A DNA stretch of 32,454 bases from positions 94,013 to 126,466 of the forward strand of contig JALHRP010000005.1 of assembly GCA_022841365.1 (NCBI GenBank), in the 5' to 3' direction. The notes under the pieces are model-generated. The model was given only the letters and a program-made list of their open reading frames with translations, did not search any database and was not told where the DNA came from. The stretch's first letter is position 1; every line of letters begins with the position of its first letter. Both the position numbers and the translations under genes were made by a program. The DNA is from Chitinophagaceae bacterium (GTDB lineage: Bacteria > Bacteroidota > Bacteroidia > Chitinophagales > Chitinophagaceae). Shown piece by piece: positions 16,326 to 26,600 of the stretch.

Positions 16326-17006
16326 ATGCCCGACGGACAATTTGAAAAATTAAAAATCTTTGCTTACAGCGATCCGGGTTGTGAAACCCAGGTGGGTGAA
16401 CCGTTTACAGTCATGATGAACCCGGAAAACTATACGCAGGAAATTAAAATGGAATTTGAAAACGGACAGGGGCAGGGAACAAGCGGAAGTCAGCCGAAGT
16501 TTAAATTAAAACCGCCGGAAGAATTATCGTTTGAAATTTTGTTTGATAATACCGGCATCATTGATAAAAATCCACGCAGTGATATAGCAACCGACATTGA
16601 AAATTTTAAACAGTTTCTCATGGGTTACGAAGGTGAGATTCATCAGCCCAAATTTTTCAAGTTTGTGTGGGGCACATCACTCATGAAAGGGATTTGTGTA
16701 TTGCTCAACATTGCATACAAATTGTTTAATCCAAATGGTAAACCCATCCGTGCCATTTGCAAAGTATCAATCCGTGAGTTAAAAGAAGAAGAACTGAGAG
16801 TGGCAGAAGAGCGGAACAGCAGTCCGGATTTAACACATTACCGAACCGTGAAGCAAGGCGATACATTGCCGTTGATGTGTTATCGTATTTATGGTCATTC
16901 AAAATATTACTTGCAGATAGCGAAGGTAAACGGACTGAGTAATTTCAGAGAATTGCAGCCCGGATCAGAAATTTTTTTTCCGCCCATTGATAAAACAACG
17001 AAATAG
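16326..17006 (+). CDS. LysM tube-baseplate adaptor (Afp7/Pvc7-like)
   Basis: A 226-aa protein combining an N-terminal CIS tube-adaptor domain (about residues 1-160) with a LysM domain (about 172-221: YRTVKQGDTLPLMCYRIYG to GSEIFFPP). In Afp and PVC, and in T4 gp53, LysM proteins clamp the baseplate around the spike-tube junction. There they act inside the particle rather than on peptidoglycan. Conserved N-terminal features include FTVMMNPENYTQEIKMEF and LKPPEELSFEILFDNTG. It begins 1 nt after the DUF5908 stop and is followed 5 nt later by the spike gene. Confidence 0.9.
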   Translation: MPDGQFEKLKIFAYSDPGCETQVGEPFTVMMNPENYTQEIKMEFENGQGQGTSGSQPKFKLKPPEELSFEILFDNTGIIDKNPRSDIATDIENFKQFLMGYEGEIHQPKFFKFVWGTSLMKGICVLLNIAYKLFNPNGKPIRAICKVSIRELKEEELRVAEERNSSPDLTHYRTVKQGDTLPLMCYRIYGHSKYYLQIAKVNGLSNFRELQPGSEIFFPPIDKTTK

Positions 17007-17011
17007 ATTGA

Positions 17012-18763
17012 ATGCCCGGCGAAAGAACCATACCATCTGATCAGCCAAAAACCGTTGTAACATCAGTGATTACATCTGCCGGTACTGCCATACCGGGAAC
17101 GTATAATATCCTGTCGGTGATTGTACAAAAAGAAGTGAACCGTATTCCCTCTGCAACCATTGTTATCACAGATGGTGATCCGGCAGCACAGAGTTTTGAG
17201 ATCAGTAACAAAGCGGACTTTGAACCGGGAAAGGAAATTGAAATTAAGCTTGGATACAGAGGAAGTAATGAAACGGTGTTTAAAGGAATTGTGGTAAAGC
17301 ATTCAATTAAAACAAGAAAAAAAAATTCGCTGCTGTTGATTGAATGCAGAGACAAAGCAGCAAAGATGACAGCGGCATATAAGAGTAATTATTTTAAGGA
17401 GACCAAGGATAGTGATGTAATGGAACAGATCATTGACAGTTATGGTTTGGAAAAAGATGTAGAAGCAACCAGTATTGAACATCAGCAACTGGTGCAATAC
17501 AATTGCAGCGATTGGGATTTTTTATTGTGCCGTGCTGATGTAAACGGATTGCTCTGCATACCAAGCGATGGAAAGATCACGATTCAGAAACCTGATTTTG
17601 CAGGAGCTACAGTACTCAATGTTCAATATGGAGCAACTGTACACGAACTGGATGCAGAAATTGATGCAAGGCTTCAATACAAATCGGTGAAAGGAACCAT
17701 ATGGAATTACACCGATCAGGAACTGTTGAGTGATATAGAAGCAGAAGAACCTTCTGTACCTTCTGCAGGAAACTTAGATGGAGCAACATTGGCAGATGTG
17801 TTGGGTGAAGAGGAATTGATGTTATACCACAGTGGAAAAATTGAAGAGCCTGAATTGCAGCAATGGGTCAATTCCAAAATGATGAAGCATCGTTTGGCAA
17901 AAATACGTGGGCAGGTGAAGATTGATGGCACAGCAGCAATAGCACCCGGACAAATAATTGAACTGCAGGGAGTAGGTGAACGGTTTCAAGGAAAATTATT
18001 TGTGACCGCTGTTCGTCAGCAATATGAAAATGGAAACTGGCAAACCAATATTCAGTTCGGTATTAATCCGGAATGGTTTGCTCAAACATATAATGTGCAA
18101 CAACCAATGGCCGGTGCTTTGTTGCCTGCTATTGAAGGTTTACAAATAGGTGTTGTAACAAAACTGGAAAGTGATCCCGATGGTGAAGACAGGATTATGG
18201 TCCGCATACCGGTGATACACAAAGATGATGAAGGAGCATGGTGCAGAGTAAGTTCTTTGGATGCAGGAAAAGAACGGGGTATGTTTTTCCGCCCCGAGAT
18301 CAATGATGAAGTGATTGTTGGATTCATCAACAACGATCCACGTCATGGAGTTGTGTTGGGCATGCTCAACAGCAGTGCAATGCCGGCACATCTTACAGCA
18401 TCAGATGATAATCATGAAAAAGGTTATCAGAGCAGGAGTAAAATGAAACTGATTTTTAATGATGATAAAAAAAGCATCAATATCGAAACACCTGGCGGAC
18501 ATAAAGTAGTAATAGATGAAGATCAGAAAAAAATTGAGCTGGAAGATATGAATGGAAATAAAATCACGATGAATGAAGATGGGATTACTATTGAAAGCAT
18601 TAAAGACATTAAGATGAAAGCAGCAACAGACATGAAAATGGAAGGAGGCAGCAATGTAAATCTCAAAGGAGGTTCACAAACAAAAGTAGAAGGAGGAAGC
18701 GGCGCAGAAATTTCAAGTGGTGGCACAACGAATGTAAAAGGCAGTATGGTGAATTTGAATTGA
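17012..18763 (+). CDS. VgrG-like central spike protein (Afp8/Pvc8-like)
   Basis: A 583-aa fusion of gp27-like and gp5-like parts that forms the trimeric spike at the tip of the tube. Residues ~1-370 are the gp27-like hub. Residues ~379-455 form the gp5-type OB fold, with VVTKLESDPDGEDRIMVRIP and EINDEVIVGFINNDPRHGVVLGML. Residues ~456-583 are a repetitive beta-helix, with runs such as MKMEGGSNVNLKGGSQTKVEGG. There is no C-terminal effector extension, so it is a plain spike. The tip would carry the PAAR protein encoded next. Spacing from the LysM gene is 5 nt, but a 342-bp repeat-rich gap follows. Confidence 0.92.
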   Translation: MPGERTIPSDQPKTVVTSVITSAGTAIPGTYNILSVIVQKEVNRIPSATIVITDGDPAAQSFEISNKADFEPGKEIEIKLGYRGSNETVFKGIVVKHSIKTRKKNSLLLIECRDKAAKMTAAYKSNYFKETKDSDVMEQIIDSYGLEKDVEATSIEHQQLVQYNCSDWDFLLCRADVNGLLCIPSDGKITIQKPDFAGATVLNVQYGATVHELDAEIDARLQYKSVKGTIWNYTDQELLSDIEAEEPSVPSAGNLDGATLADVLGEEELMLYHSGKIEEPELQQWVNSKMMKHRLAKIRGQVKIDGTAAIAPGQIIELQGVGERFQGKLFVTAVRQQYENGNWQTNIQFGINPEWFAQTYNVQQPMAGALLPAIEGLQIGVVTKLESDPDGEDRIMVRIPVIHKDDEGAWCRVSSLDAGKERGMFFRPEINDEVIVGFINNDPRHGVVLGMLNSSAMPAHLTASDDNHEKGYQSRSKMKLIFNDDKKSINIETPGGHKVVIDEDQKKIELEDMNGNKITMNEDGITIESIKDIKMKAATDMKMEGGSNVNLKGGSQTKVEGGSGAEISSGGTTNVKGSMVNLN

Positions 18764-19105
18764 GGCGGCCAAGGCCCCACCTAACCTCCCCCGAGTGGAG
18801 GGACGCAGAGCACGTGGCCAGATTGTTTAAGATGTATAATTAATTACAGAGTTTTTGAAGTGTGTTGGTTAGAGTAAAAAAGTTGAAATGCTTAATTACT
18901 AAAGATGAATGATGATAAAAGATTGGCCTCCCCTCTCGAGAGGGGAATGAGGGGTGTGTTTGTTGAAGAGAATTATACAACGTACAAGCCCGCCCGGACG
19001 AACGCCGTTCGGACGGGTGAGTGACACAACAAAAGTTAATTAAACTTACTGAGGCTGGTTACAAAAAATAATCGCTTCAGCTTTTATAAAATTAAACCTT
19101 ATCAC
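18764..19105 (+). repeat. 342-bp gap with G/C-rich palindromes between spike and PAAR genes
   Basis: No convincing gene is present. CCTCC/GGAGG forms a stem at 18785-18801, nested within GGCCA (18767-18771) and TGGCC (18815-18819). CCCCTCTCGAGAGGGG at 18930-18945 is a perfect 16-bp palindrome, followed by another AGGGG unit. Around 18987-19017 a G/C-rich imperfect hairpin has arms CCCGGACGAAC and GTTCGGACGGG. The leader of the PAAR gene carries the AAACCTT motif at 19094-19100. The palindromes are of the kind seen as dispersed intergenic repeats. The stems are not followed by T-runs. Confidence 0.7.
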
Positions 19106-19108
19106 ATG
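19090..19108 (+). promoter_or_regulatory. AAACCTT-type motif at the PAAR start codon
   Basis: AATTAAACCTTATCAC directly precedes the ATG; AAACCTT ends 5 nt before it, at the end of the 342-bp gap. Confidence 0.45.
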
Positions 19109-19393
19109 CCACTTGCAGCAAGGGTTGGCGACATGCATACCTGTCCGATGGTTACAGGAACAGTACCACATGTGGGCGGACCTGTTATGCCGCCCGGATG
19201 CCCGACTGTTTTAATTGGCGGTCAACCCGCTGCAAGAGTTGGTGATATGCTCACCTGTTCCGGTCCACCCGATACCATCGCCGCCGGATCAGCAACCGTA
19301 AAAATTGGAGGAATGTCCGCCGCAAGATTGGGCGACAGCACAGCACATGGCGGCGCAATAGTTGCCGGGTGCCCAACTGTAAACATTAATTAA
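19106..19393 (+). CDS. PAAR spike-tip protein (Afp10/Pvc10-like)
   Basis: A 95-aa PAAR protein that sharpens the VgrG spike by binding its end as a zinc-holding cone. It has three repeating strands of the pattern AARVGDMxTC, AARVGDMLTCSG and AARLGDSTAHGG, each followed by GxPTVxIGG-type turns. His11, Cys13, Cys51, His81 and Cys89 are candidate metal ligands. There is no C-terminal extension carrying a toxin. It comes before the gp25 gene here, the reverse of Afp9-Afp10 order. Spacing to gp25 is 6 nt. Confidence 0.94.
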   Translation: MPLAARVGDMHTCPMVTGTVPHVGGPVMPPGCPTVLIGGQPAARVGDMLTCSGPPDTIAAGSATVKIGGMSAARLGDSTAHGGAIVAGCPTVNIN

Positions 19394-19399
19394 TGAACC

Positions 19400-19849
19400 A
19401 TGGCCTTTGATCAACAAAATAATTTTTTAGGAAGAGGATGGAGTTTTCCACCTGCATTCAGCAAACAGCTGAAAGAAGTGCAGATGACTGAGAAGGTAGA
19501 AGACATTGAAAAAAGTTTGCAGATTCTTTTAACCACCGGCATTGGCGAACGCATCATGCAACCACGCTATGGTTGCAACATGGATGATCTGTTGTTCGAA
19601 AGCCTGGATACTGCAACTAAAACAATCATCATTGATCGTATTAAAACAGCCATCCTGTTTTATGAACCACGCATTGATGCAAAGAAAATTGAACTGAACG
19701 TACAAAACGAACTGGAAGGTGAGATCATCGTTGAAATTGAATATGTCATTCCATCCACCAATTCGAGATACAATTTTGTATTTCCGTTCTACCGCAAAGA
19801 AGGAACTGAATTAGATCTGTTAACCGGCAATCATCCATTAGGAAACTGA
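19400..19849 (+). CDS. gp25-like baseplate wedge protein (Afp9/Pvc9-like)
   Basis: A 149-aa baseplate protein of the T4 gp25/TssE family that nucleates sheath assembly. The signature is the EPR-type core YEPRI near residues 88-92, with preceding segments FLGRGWSFPP and LLTTGIGERIMQPRYGC. The last portion, YNFVFPFYRKEG, matches injection-system forms. It lies 6 nt after PAAR and ends 1 nt before the large wedge gene, consistent with co-translation. Confidence 0.93.
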   Translation: MAFDQQNNFLGRGWSFPPAFSKQLKEVQMTEKVEDIEKSLQILLTTGIGERIMQPRYGCNMDDLLFESLDTATKTIIIDRIKTAILFYEPRIDAKKIELNVQNELEGEIIVEIEYVIPSTNSRYNFVFPFYRKEGTELDLLTGNHPLGN

Positions 19850-19850
19850 A

Positions 19851-22800
19851 ATGGCAAAATGCAGCGATAAAAAAACTCCATTACAACGAAGCGGCACTGC
19901 ACGCAATGAGCGGCTGTTACCCGGTTTGCAGGAGGGATATGTGCTGGCAGATGAAAAAACATTTGCAGACTGGATTGTGTTTGCAAAAGAGTTTGCTCAA
20001 TACCTGCATTACTATGAACTGAACAATGCAAAAAGCGGCGATTGGGTTTCATTCTTCAGCAGCGATGTATCGGCTGTACTTGGAACGATTGCAATACAGG
20101 ATGTTGATGCTTATAAACGAACTGTGAAAGAACGGTTTGATTTTTTGAAAGACGATGATCATGTAACCATGTTACCCGCAGCAGAACGTAAACTCAACGA
20201 TCTGTTTAGTGTTGTATTGAGTTTTTGTGAAGCGTTGGATGAATTCTATCGCTTGCTGCCTGCAGATATTGCATTAAAAGGAGGAATTGAAAATAGTATC
20301 CGCACAAGTCTATCGCCTGCATTGAACAGACTCTTACGTTATTATAAAGCAGCTAAAGATATTGGATATTTAAAAACAGGCAACTTCAGTAACTGGAAAG
20401 TATTGGGCTCGCCGGTAAAAGATGTGAAGTTGATTGTTGAAGGAAATGGGTTGAGTGAGTTGTGGTGGAAGCAAACTCCTGCACCCGTTTCATGGAATGC
20501 TTACTATGCAGGCATTACAAAGGACGAAAGCATTTTTGGTAATGCTGCACTCGATCTTTATTTCTCCGGTTTATATATTGCTACAACTGATTATACAGAG
20601 GCGCAATGGGTGCAATACATGAAAATGAATCATGCTGCCAATCATAATTTGTTCGCCGGTATTTTTGATCAGTTTCTGATGACGTACAGCAAGCTGGTTG
20701 CAGATGCAGAAAAGGAATTATTGCTGAGCATCGAAAACAGAAACACACATCCTGCTCATTATGCGTTATTCCTGGCCTTTCTGCGTTTGTTCAGATTTGC
20801 ACAGAATGATATCAATACCATTACGCATCGTCATCTTGATTTTTATTATAAAGAAGTGCTGCAGCTGAAACAAAAAGCTGCACTGCCCAACAGTGCTCAT
20901 ATTATTGCAGAGCTGGCCAAACCGGTTGATGATCATATACTGGCCGATGATACCTTATTCAAAGCAGGAAAAGACAGTGAAGGAAAAGAGGTGTTGTATG
21001 CATTGAATAATGAAACAACATTTAATAAAGCAATCGTAAAAAGCTTACGATCAGTTTATATTGGAACTGCAGATGACAGTCATGCAGTGGGTGTGAATAA
21101 TGAAGGAAGAATGTTTGCAGCACCAATCATCAATTCGGGTGATGGAGTAGAAGCTGAACTCACTACAGTAAATAAAGAATGGCATCCCATAGCCAATCGT
21201 TTATATTCAGAAGGCGATGTGATTGACATCAAAATGCCTCCTGCTGAAATTGGCTTTGCTGTTGCCAGTCATTACTTGTATTTGCAGGAAGGAGTGCGTA
21301 AAGTGATGGTAAGAGTGGCAACAGACAATGACGCTGCACTGGCCGGTAAAGATTATGTCTTATACCTCACTACAGAAAAAGAGTGGTATAAAATCACATC
21401 TGCTGTTACAGTTGTTACAAATAACAATCTCAATAACGGAACAGAGCCTTGTGCAGAATTTTCATTTACACTTACAGGCGATGAACCACCCATCAGCAAT
21501 TATAATGCAGAAGTACATGGCGGCACATTAAATGTTACAGTACCCGTACTTAAGATCATGTTGTTGAATGAAGAAAGCCAGCCTTATGACTACATTTCAT
21601 TACGGGATATCAGGATTAATAAGCTGGAAGTGGCAGTGGAAGTGGGTATGCAAACATCGGCCTACAACCAGCAGGGGCTGAAACAATTACTGGTGAGCAC
21701 CGATGGAGGTCCTGTAGATACATCCAAACCGTTTATGCCTTTTGGTGCACAGCCAAGAAGAGATGCAACTTTGGTGATTGGCAATAAAGAAATCTTCAGT
21801 AAGAAAAATGCACGCATCAAACTGAATATCGAATGGGGAGGCATCACAGACTTCTCTCCCTCTAATATTGATTTTGACAGTGTGGGTGATTATTATCCTT
21901 ACACCAAAATGGATTTTTTGCAGGGAGGTTTATGGGCGAATCAGAACAGCTCGCTCAATATTTTTAACAGTAATACAGCAAAGGTTCAATTGTTTGGATC
22001 CACACCGCTTGCTTTACCTGCTAATGCAGTTGTTTCATTTGATGAAGAGTACTTAAATTATGGTATTGATTCCGTAAAAGGGTTTATGCGTTTTGTATTA
22101 GATGGATCATTCGGGCATAAAGAATACCTCAATGCACAATCCATCTATTTAATTAATAAGGCAAATAAGGTTGCCGATGCAGATAATCCCAAACCAACAG
22201 AACCTTACACACCCATCATCCAATCAATCTATATCAGCTATTCGGCATACAGCGATGTAATTCATATCAACAGCACAACAGAAACATCATTCAAACAAAA
22301 ACAGGCAAGCCTGTTTCATCTCTATCCCTTTGGAGATGCAGAGCAGCACAGTTATCTCACAAATAATTCAATCCATTATTTATTACCTCAGTTCAGGCAT
22401 ACAGGCAAAGATTCAAAACAGGTATTGCACGAAGGTGAGTTTTATATCGGTTTGCAGAACCTTGCTGCAAAGCAATCGGTGAATATATTGTTCCAGGTGA
22501 TGGATGGTACAGCCGATCCTACTATCAGCAAACCTGCCGAACATATTCACTGGAGTTATCTCAGCAATAATCAATGGAAAGAATTTAAACAGCAGGAGAT
22601 CAGCGATGCTACCATGCAGTTGATTCAGTCGGGCATCATCAGTTTTATTATTCCGGCAGATGCAACAACCGAAAACAGTTTGTTGCCAACCGGTTATTTA
22701 TGGATCAAAGCTTCGGTTGCAGAAAAAACAGATGCCATTTGTAAATTAATTACAGTAGATGCACAGGCAGCAGTTGTTACATTTAATGATAACGGGAATG

Positions 22801-23660
22801 CAGATGATTTTCTCGATGCTTCATTGCCAGCCGCAACCATAAGTAAATTAAAAGCACCGCAATCTGCAGTTAAGAAAATCAAGCAACCTTATTCTTCTTT
22901 TGGCGGCAGGGCCATGGAAAGCAGTGATGCATTTTATGTACGTGTAAGCGAACGGCTGCGGCATAAAGCAAGAGCCATTACCATCTGGGATTATGAGCAT
23001 CTCATACTGGAAGCATTTCCATTGATTCATAAAGTAAAATGTCTCAATCATACCAAAAGTGTGGATGCAGATTATAATGAAGTGTTGCCTGGCCATGTAA
23101 CCATCATCACTATTCCTGATTTGCAGCAACGCAACGACATTAATCCGCTGAAACCTTATACCAGTCAGGCAATGCTGCAATCAATAGACACCTACTTACG
23201 TAAACGCATTTCCTGTCACGTGCAGTTGCATGTAGTGAATCCTGTTTTTGAAGAAGTGCAGTTGAAATTTAAACTGAAACTGGCAAAAGGTTTTGATGAC
23301 TTCACTATTTATTCAAACAAATTGAGAGAAGAGATCACTGCTTTTCTTTCGCCATGGGCTTATGCTGACAATGCGGAGATCAGCTTTGGCGGTAAAGTGT
23401 ACAAGTCAGTCCTCATCAATTTTATTGAAGAGCGGCCTTATGTAGATTTTGTTACTGATGTGGAAATGTGTCATTATGCAGAAGATGGATCGGTGATTCA
23501 ACTGGATAATGATGAGATTATTGCATCAACAGCAAAAAGTATTTTGGTTTCTGTGCCCGCATCCAAACATGATATTACTCCGGTTGATGCTATCAATACA
23601 AAGCAGCAATATGAATGTGCCATGCTGGAAGAACAGAAAAAACAAACCATTAAACACTGA
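19851..23660 (+). CDS. Large baseplate wedge protein, J-like (Afp11/Pvc11-like)
   Basis: A 1269-aa protein corresponding to Afp11, a baseplate J/gp6-like wedge component that dimerises with Afp12 to form the ring around the hub. The C-terminal third (about residues 1020-1240) has the J-like features FYVRVSERLRHKARAITIWDYEHLILEAFP and PVFEEVQLKFKLKLAKG. The N-terminal and central regions (about 1-1000) are larger than in Afp11 and contain beta-rich segments, including repeated VxVPVLKI-type strands. The extra mass may be decoration on the baseplate surface. It follows gp25 by 1 nt and precedes the second wedge gene by 11 nt. Confidence 0.85.
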   Translation: MAKCSDKKTPLQRSGTARNERLLPGLQEGYVLADEKTFADWIVFAKEFAQYLHYYELNNAKSGDWVSFFSSDVSAVLGTIAIQDVDAYKRTVKERFDFLKDDDHVTMLPAAERKLNDLFSVVLSFCEALDEFYRLLPADIALKGGIENSIRTSLSPALNRLLRYYKAAKDIGYLKTGNFSNWKVLGSPVKDVKLIVEGNGLSELWWKQTPAPVSWNAYYAGITKDESIFGNAALDLYFSGLYIATTDYTEAQWVQYMKMNHAANHNLFAGIFDQFLMTYSKLVADAEKELLLSIENRNTHPAHYALFLAFLRLFRFAQNDINTITHRHLDFYYKEVLQLKQKAALPNSAHIIAELAKPVDDHILADDTLFKAGKDSEGKEVLYALNNETTFNKAIVKSLRSVYIGTADDSHAVGVNNEGRMFAAPIINSGDGVEAELTTVNKEWHPIANRLYSEGDVIDIKMPPAEIGFAVASHYLYLQEGVRKVMVRVATDNDAALAGKDYVLYLTTEKEWYKITSAVTVVTNNNLNNGTEPCAEFSFTLTGDEPPISNYNAEVHGGTLNVTVPVLKIMLLNEESQPYDYISLRDIRINKLEVAVEVGMQTSAYNQQGLKQLLVSTDGGPVDTSKPFMPFGAQPRRDATLVIGNKEIFSKKNARIKLNIEWGGITDFSPSNIDFDSVGDYYPYTKMDFLQGGLWANQNSSLNIFNSNTAKVQLFGSTPLALPANAVVSFDEEYLNYGIDSVKGFMRFVLDGSFGHKEYLNAQSIYLINKANKVADADNPKPTEPYTPIIQSIYISYSAYSDVIHINSTTETSFKQKQASLFHLYPFGDAEQHSYLTNNSIHYLLPQFRHTGKDSKQVLHEGEFYIGLQNLAAKQSVNILFQVMDGTADPTISKPAEHIHWSYLSNNQWKEFKQQEISDATMQLIQSGIISFIIPADATTENSLLPTGYLWIKASVAEKTDAICKLITVDAQAAVVTFNDNGNADDFLDASLPAATISKLKAPQSAVKKIKQPYSSFGGRAMESSDAFYVRVSERLRHKARAITIWDYEHLILEAFPLIHKVKCLNHTKSVDADYNEVLPGHVTIITIPDLQQRNDINPLKPYTSQAMLQSIDTYLRKRISCHVQLHVVNPVFEEVQLKFKLKLAKGFDDFTIYSNKLREEITAFLSPWAYADNAEISFGGKVYKSVLINFIEERPYVDFVTDVEMCHYAEDGSVIQLDNDEIIASTAKSILVSVPASKHDITPVDAINTKQQYECAMLEEQKKQTIKH

Positions 23661-23671
23661 TGTACTGAATC

Positions 23672-26600
23672 ATGCAGGAAAGCATTACCATACAAAAAAA
23701 TCCCGTGCTTACAGAAAGCAGTAACTATGAGTTGCTGCGTAAGAAAGGACTGGATTATATTGAACAACTCGGCAGCAGTATCTGGACCGATTACAATATT
23801 CATGACCCCGGTATTACGGTTTTGGAATTACTGACCTATGCCATTACTGATCTGGGCTACCGCACTTCCATTGATATAAAGGATTTGTTAGCTGAACTTG
23901 AATCAAAAATTCCAAAGGCTGATCCTGAACGGCAGGGCTTTTTTACTGCAAGAGAAATTTTAACTGTCAACCCATGGACAACAGCAGACTTTCGAAAACT
24001 ATTGGTTGATATCAACGGTATTAAAAACGCATGGCTAAAGTGTAAAGAATGTGCCTGTAACGATTTGCTCATCTATGCAAAATGCAGCACCAGTGTATTG
24101 CAGTATGAACCAACAGAACATCCTGTCATCATCAAAGGGTTTTATGATGTATTGGTTGAATTTGAAAATGAAGAAGCTGCCGGTGACTTGAACAGCGGAA
24201 AAGTAAAGTATAATTTCTCCTTTCCAACAACCAATGGTTTTTCTACTGCTATGATTGAAATGCGTTTGCCAGCATGGCAGCAATTGGAAGATCAGGCAGC
24301 AGTGTATAAAAACTTCAGGAGTCCAAAAAGTGAAATTCAAACAGTTACTGTTCAATTTATCTCCGGCAATAAAAATGATGATCAGGATATACCTGTTTCA
24401 GAATTATCGAATGTTTTACGCCGCCCGGTTTATGCAACCATGAAAGTTGAATTCAAACCGGATAAGGATCTTGCAGCGGTTGAAGTGTTGCAGTTTACAG
24501 ATATTGCAATGAGTGTCTGGTTCAGGAGCGACAGTGATCGTAAGCAGGCAAAACTAAAAGATATTAAGCAAGCGATCGAAGATGCATCACTCTCAGGCAT
24601 CTTTGCGAAATACCTTTCATTAATTCATCGTACAGATGAAGTAATGAAACTTACAAAAGATGAACTGCACAGTCACCGCAACCTCAGTGAAGATTATTGC
24701 AGTATTAAAGGAATAGGAGTAGAAGATATTGGTGTGTGTGCTGACATGGAAGTAGAACCTTCTGCTGATATTGAAGCGATCCTTGCAGAAGCATACTACC
24801 GGATCGATCAGTATTTCAGCCCCGATATTAAATTCTATTCCTTAAAAGAATTGATGGATGCAGGTGTACCTGTTGATGAAATATTTGAAGGTCCAAAATT
24901 GGATAATGGTTTTATTAATAATGAACAACTCGATTCAACTAATCTCAAACAGTTTATTTATACTTCTGATATCATCAACCTGCTGATGGATATTCCAGGT
25001 GTGAAAAATATCAAAAACTTTGTACTCACAAAGTTTGATGCTGATGGAAATTTGATTAAGAATGAAGAATGGGTGATGGAGATCAGCTACAACCATCAGC
25101 CAAGATTATATCTCGAAGCATCCAAAATACTAGTGTTTAAAAATGGCCTGCCATTTCTTCCGGATAAACTGGAGTTAAGTGATACACTACAGGTGATCAA
25201 AGGGCAACATGCACAACCGAAATACTCTGTGCTTGAAAATGATCTGCCTGTACCTGTTGGAAAGTATTTTCAACTGAACGATTATTTCCCGCTGCAGTAT
25301 TCATTGCCTCAAACCTATGGAGTTGGCCAGGCAGGTTTGCCATCTACTGTTTCTGATCAGCGGAGAGCACAGGCCAAACAACTGAAAGCTTATTTACTGT
25401 TTTATGAACAGTTGCTGGTGAATTATCTGGAACAACTGGCAAATGTAAAAGAGTTGTTTGCATTGGATACTTCTGTAACAAAAACGTATTTCAGTCGGAT
25501 GTTGCAGGAATCAGAGTTAAAAGATTATAATGATCTCAACAATGGAATGAATACAAGCATTCTTCATTCATTGGTTGAAACAGAGACTGTGTTCTTTGAC
25601 CGTCGTAACCGTTTTCTCAATCACCTGCTTGCCCGCTTTGCAGAAAATTTCAATGAGTATGCATTGATGTTATATGCTTATAGCAGCAGCAAAGCCATTG
25701 CAGATGCAAAACTGATCAAGGACAAAATCAACTTCCTCAAAGATTTTCCATTCATGAGTGCTAACAGGGCGAAGGCCATCAACTATAAAGATCCTGCTCA
25801 TGTTTGCAGCAGTGAAAATATTGCAGGTCTGCAATTACGCATACAACGTTTGCTGGGCATGGATGCATTCGGCGGTTTCTTTGAACTGTACGAAGAAAAA
25901 GATATAGATGGCGTTTCATTTGAACGCAGATGGAGATTAAAAGATGAAACAGGAAAAATTCAACTCAGCAGCAGTACCAACTATACAGATGCCAATCTCG
26001 ATGTCAGCGAACAAAAAGCAAAAGCCGAAATAGCTGTTGTAAAAAAATATATTACATCAACTGCACGCTATCAAATAAAGAAAGTGAAAAAATGGGTGGT
26101 GAATCTCACCGATGAAACAGGAGAAATTATTGCAACAAGAAAACAGGCCTTTGACACAAAAGCTGCTGCTGAAATTGCAAGAGATGAGATCATTGTATTT
26201 GGAAAAAAATTAATTGCTGCAGATAAAGTGTATGTAGTGGAGCATTTGTTATTACGTCCACGCAATGTTCCATCGCTTCCTGATTTTCCGCAGGGCGATC
26301 CGTTGTTAACCGTATGTATTCCGGGTAACTGTGAGTTGTGTGGCGATGAAGATCCTTATTCCTTCCGCTTAACAGTGGTGTTAAGTGGCGAAACAGGTAT
26401 TGCCAATAGTGGCATTGAATTCAGACGTTTTGCAGAACAAACCATTCGTCTGGAAGTGCCGGCACATCTGGCTGTTAAGATCTGTTGGGTATCCAATGAG
26501 CAATTGGCAGAGTTTGAAAAACTCTATTGCGATTGGCTGTCAGAACTGGCAAAGTCTGAACCCGATGCACTGGCATTACATACAAAATTAAAAGCGCTGT

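Noticed and set aside
18764-19105. Rho-independent terminator after the spike gene
   Set aside because: Several stems are present but none is followed by a T-run, so intrinsic termination is not supported.
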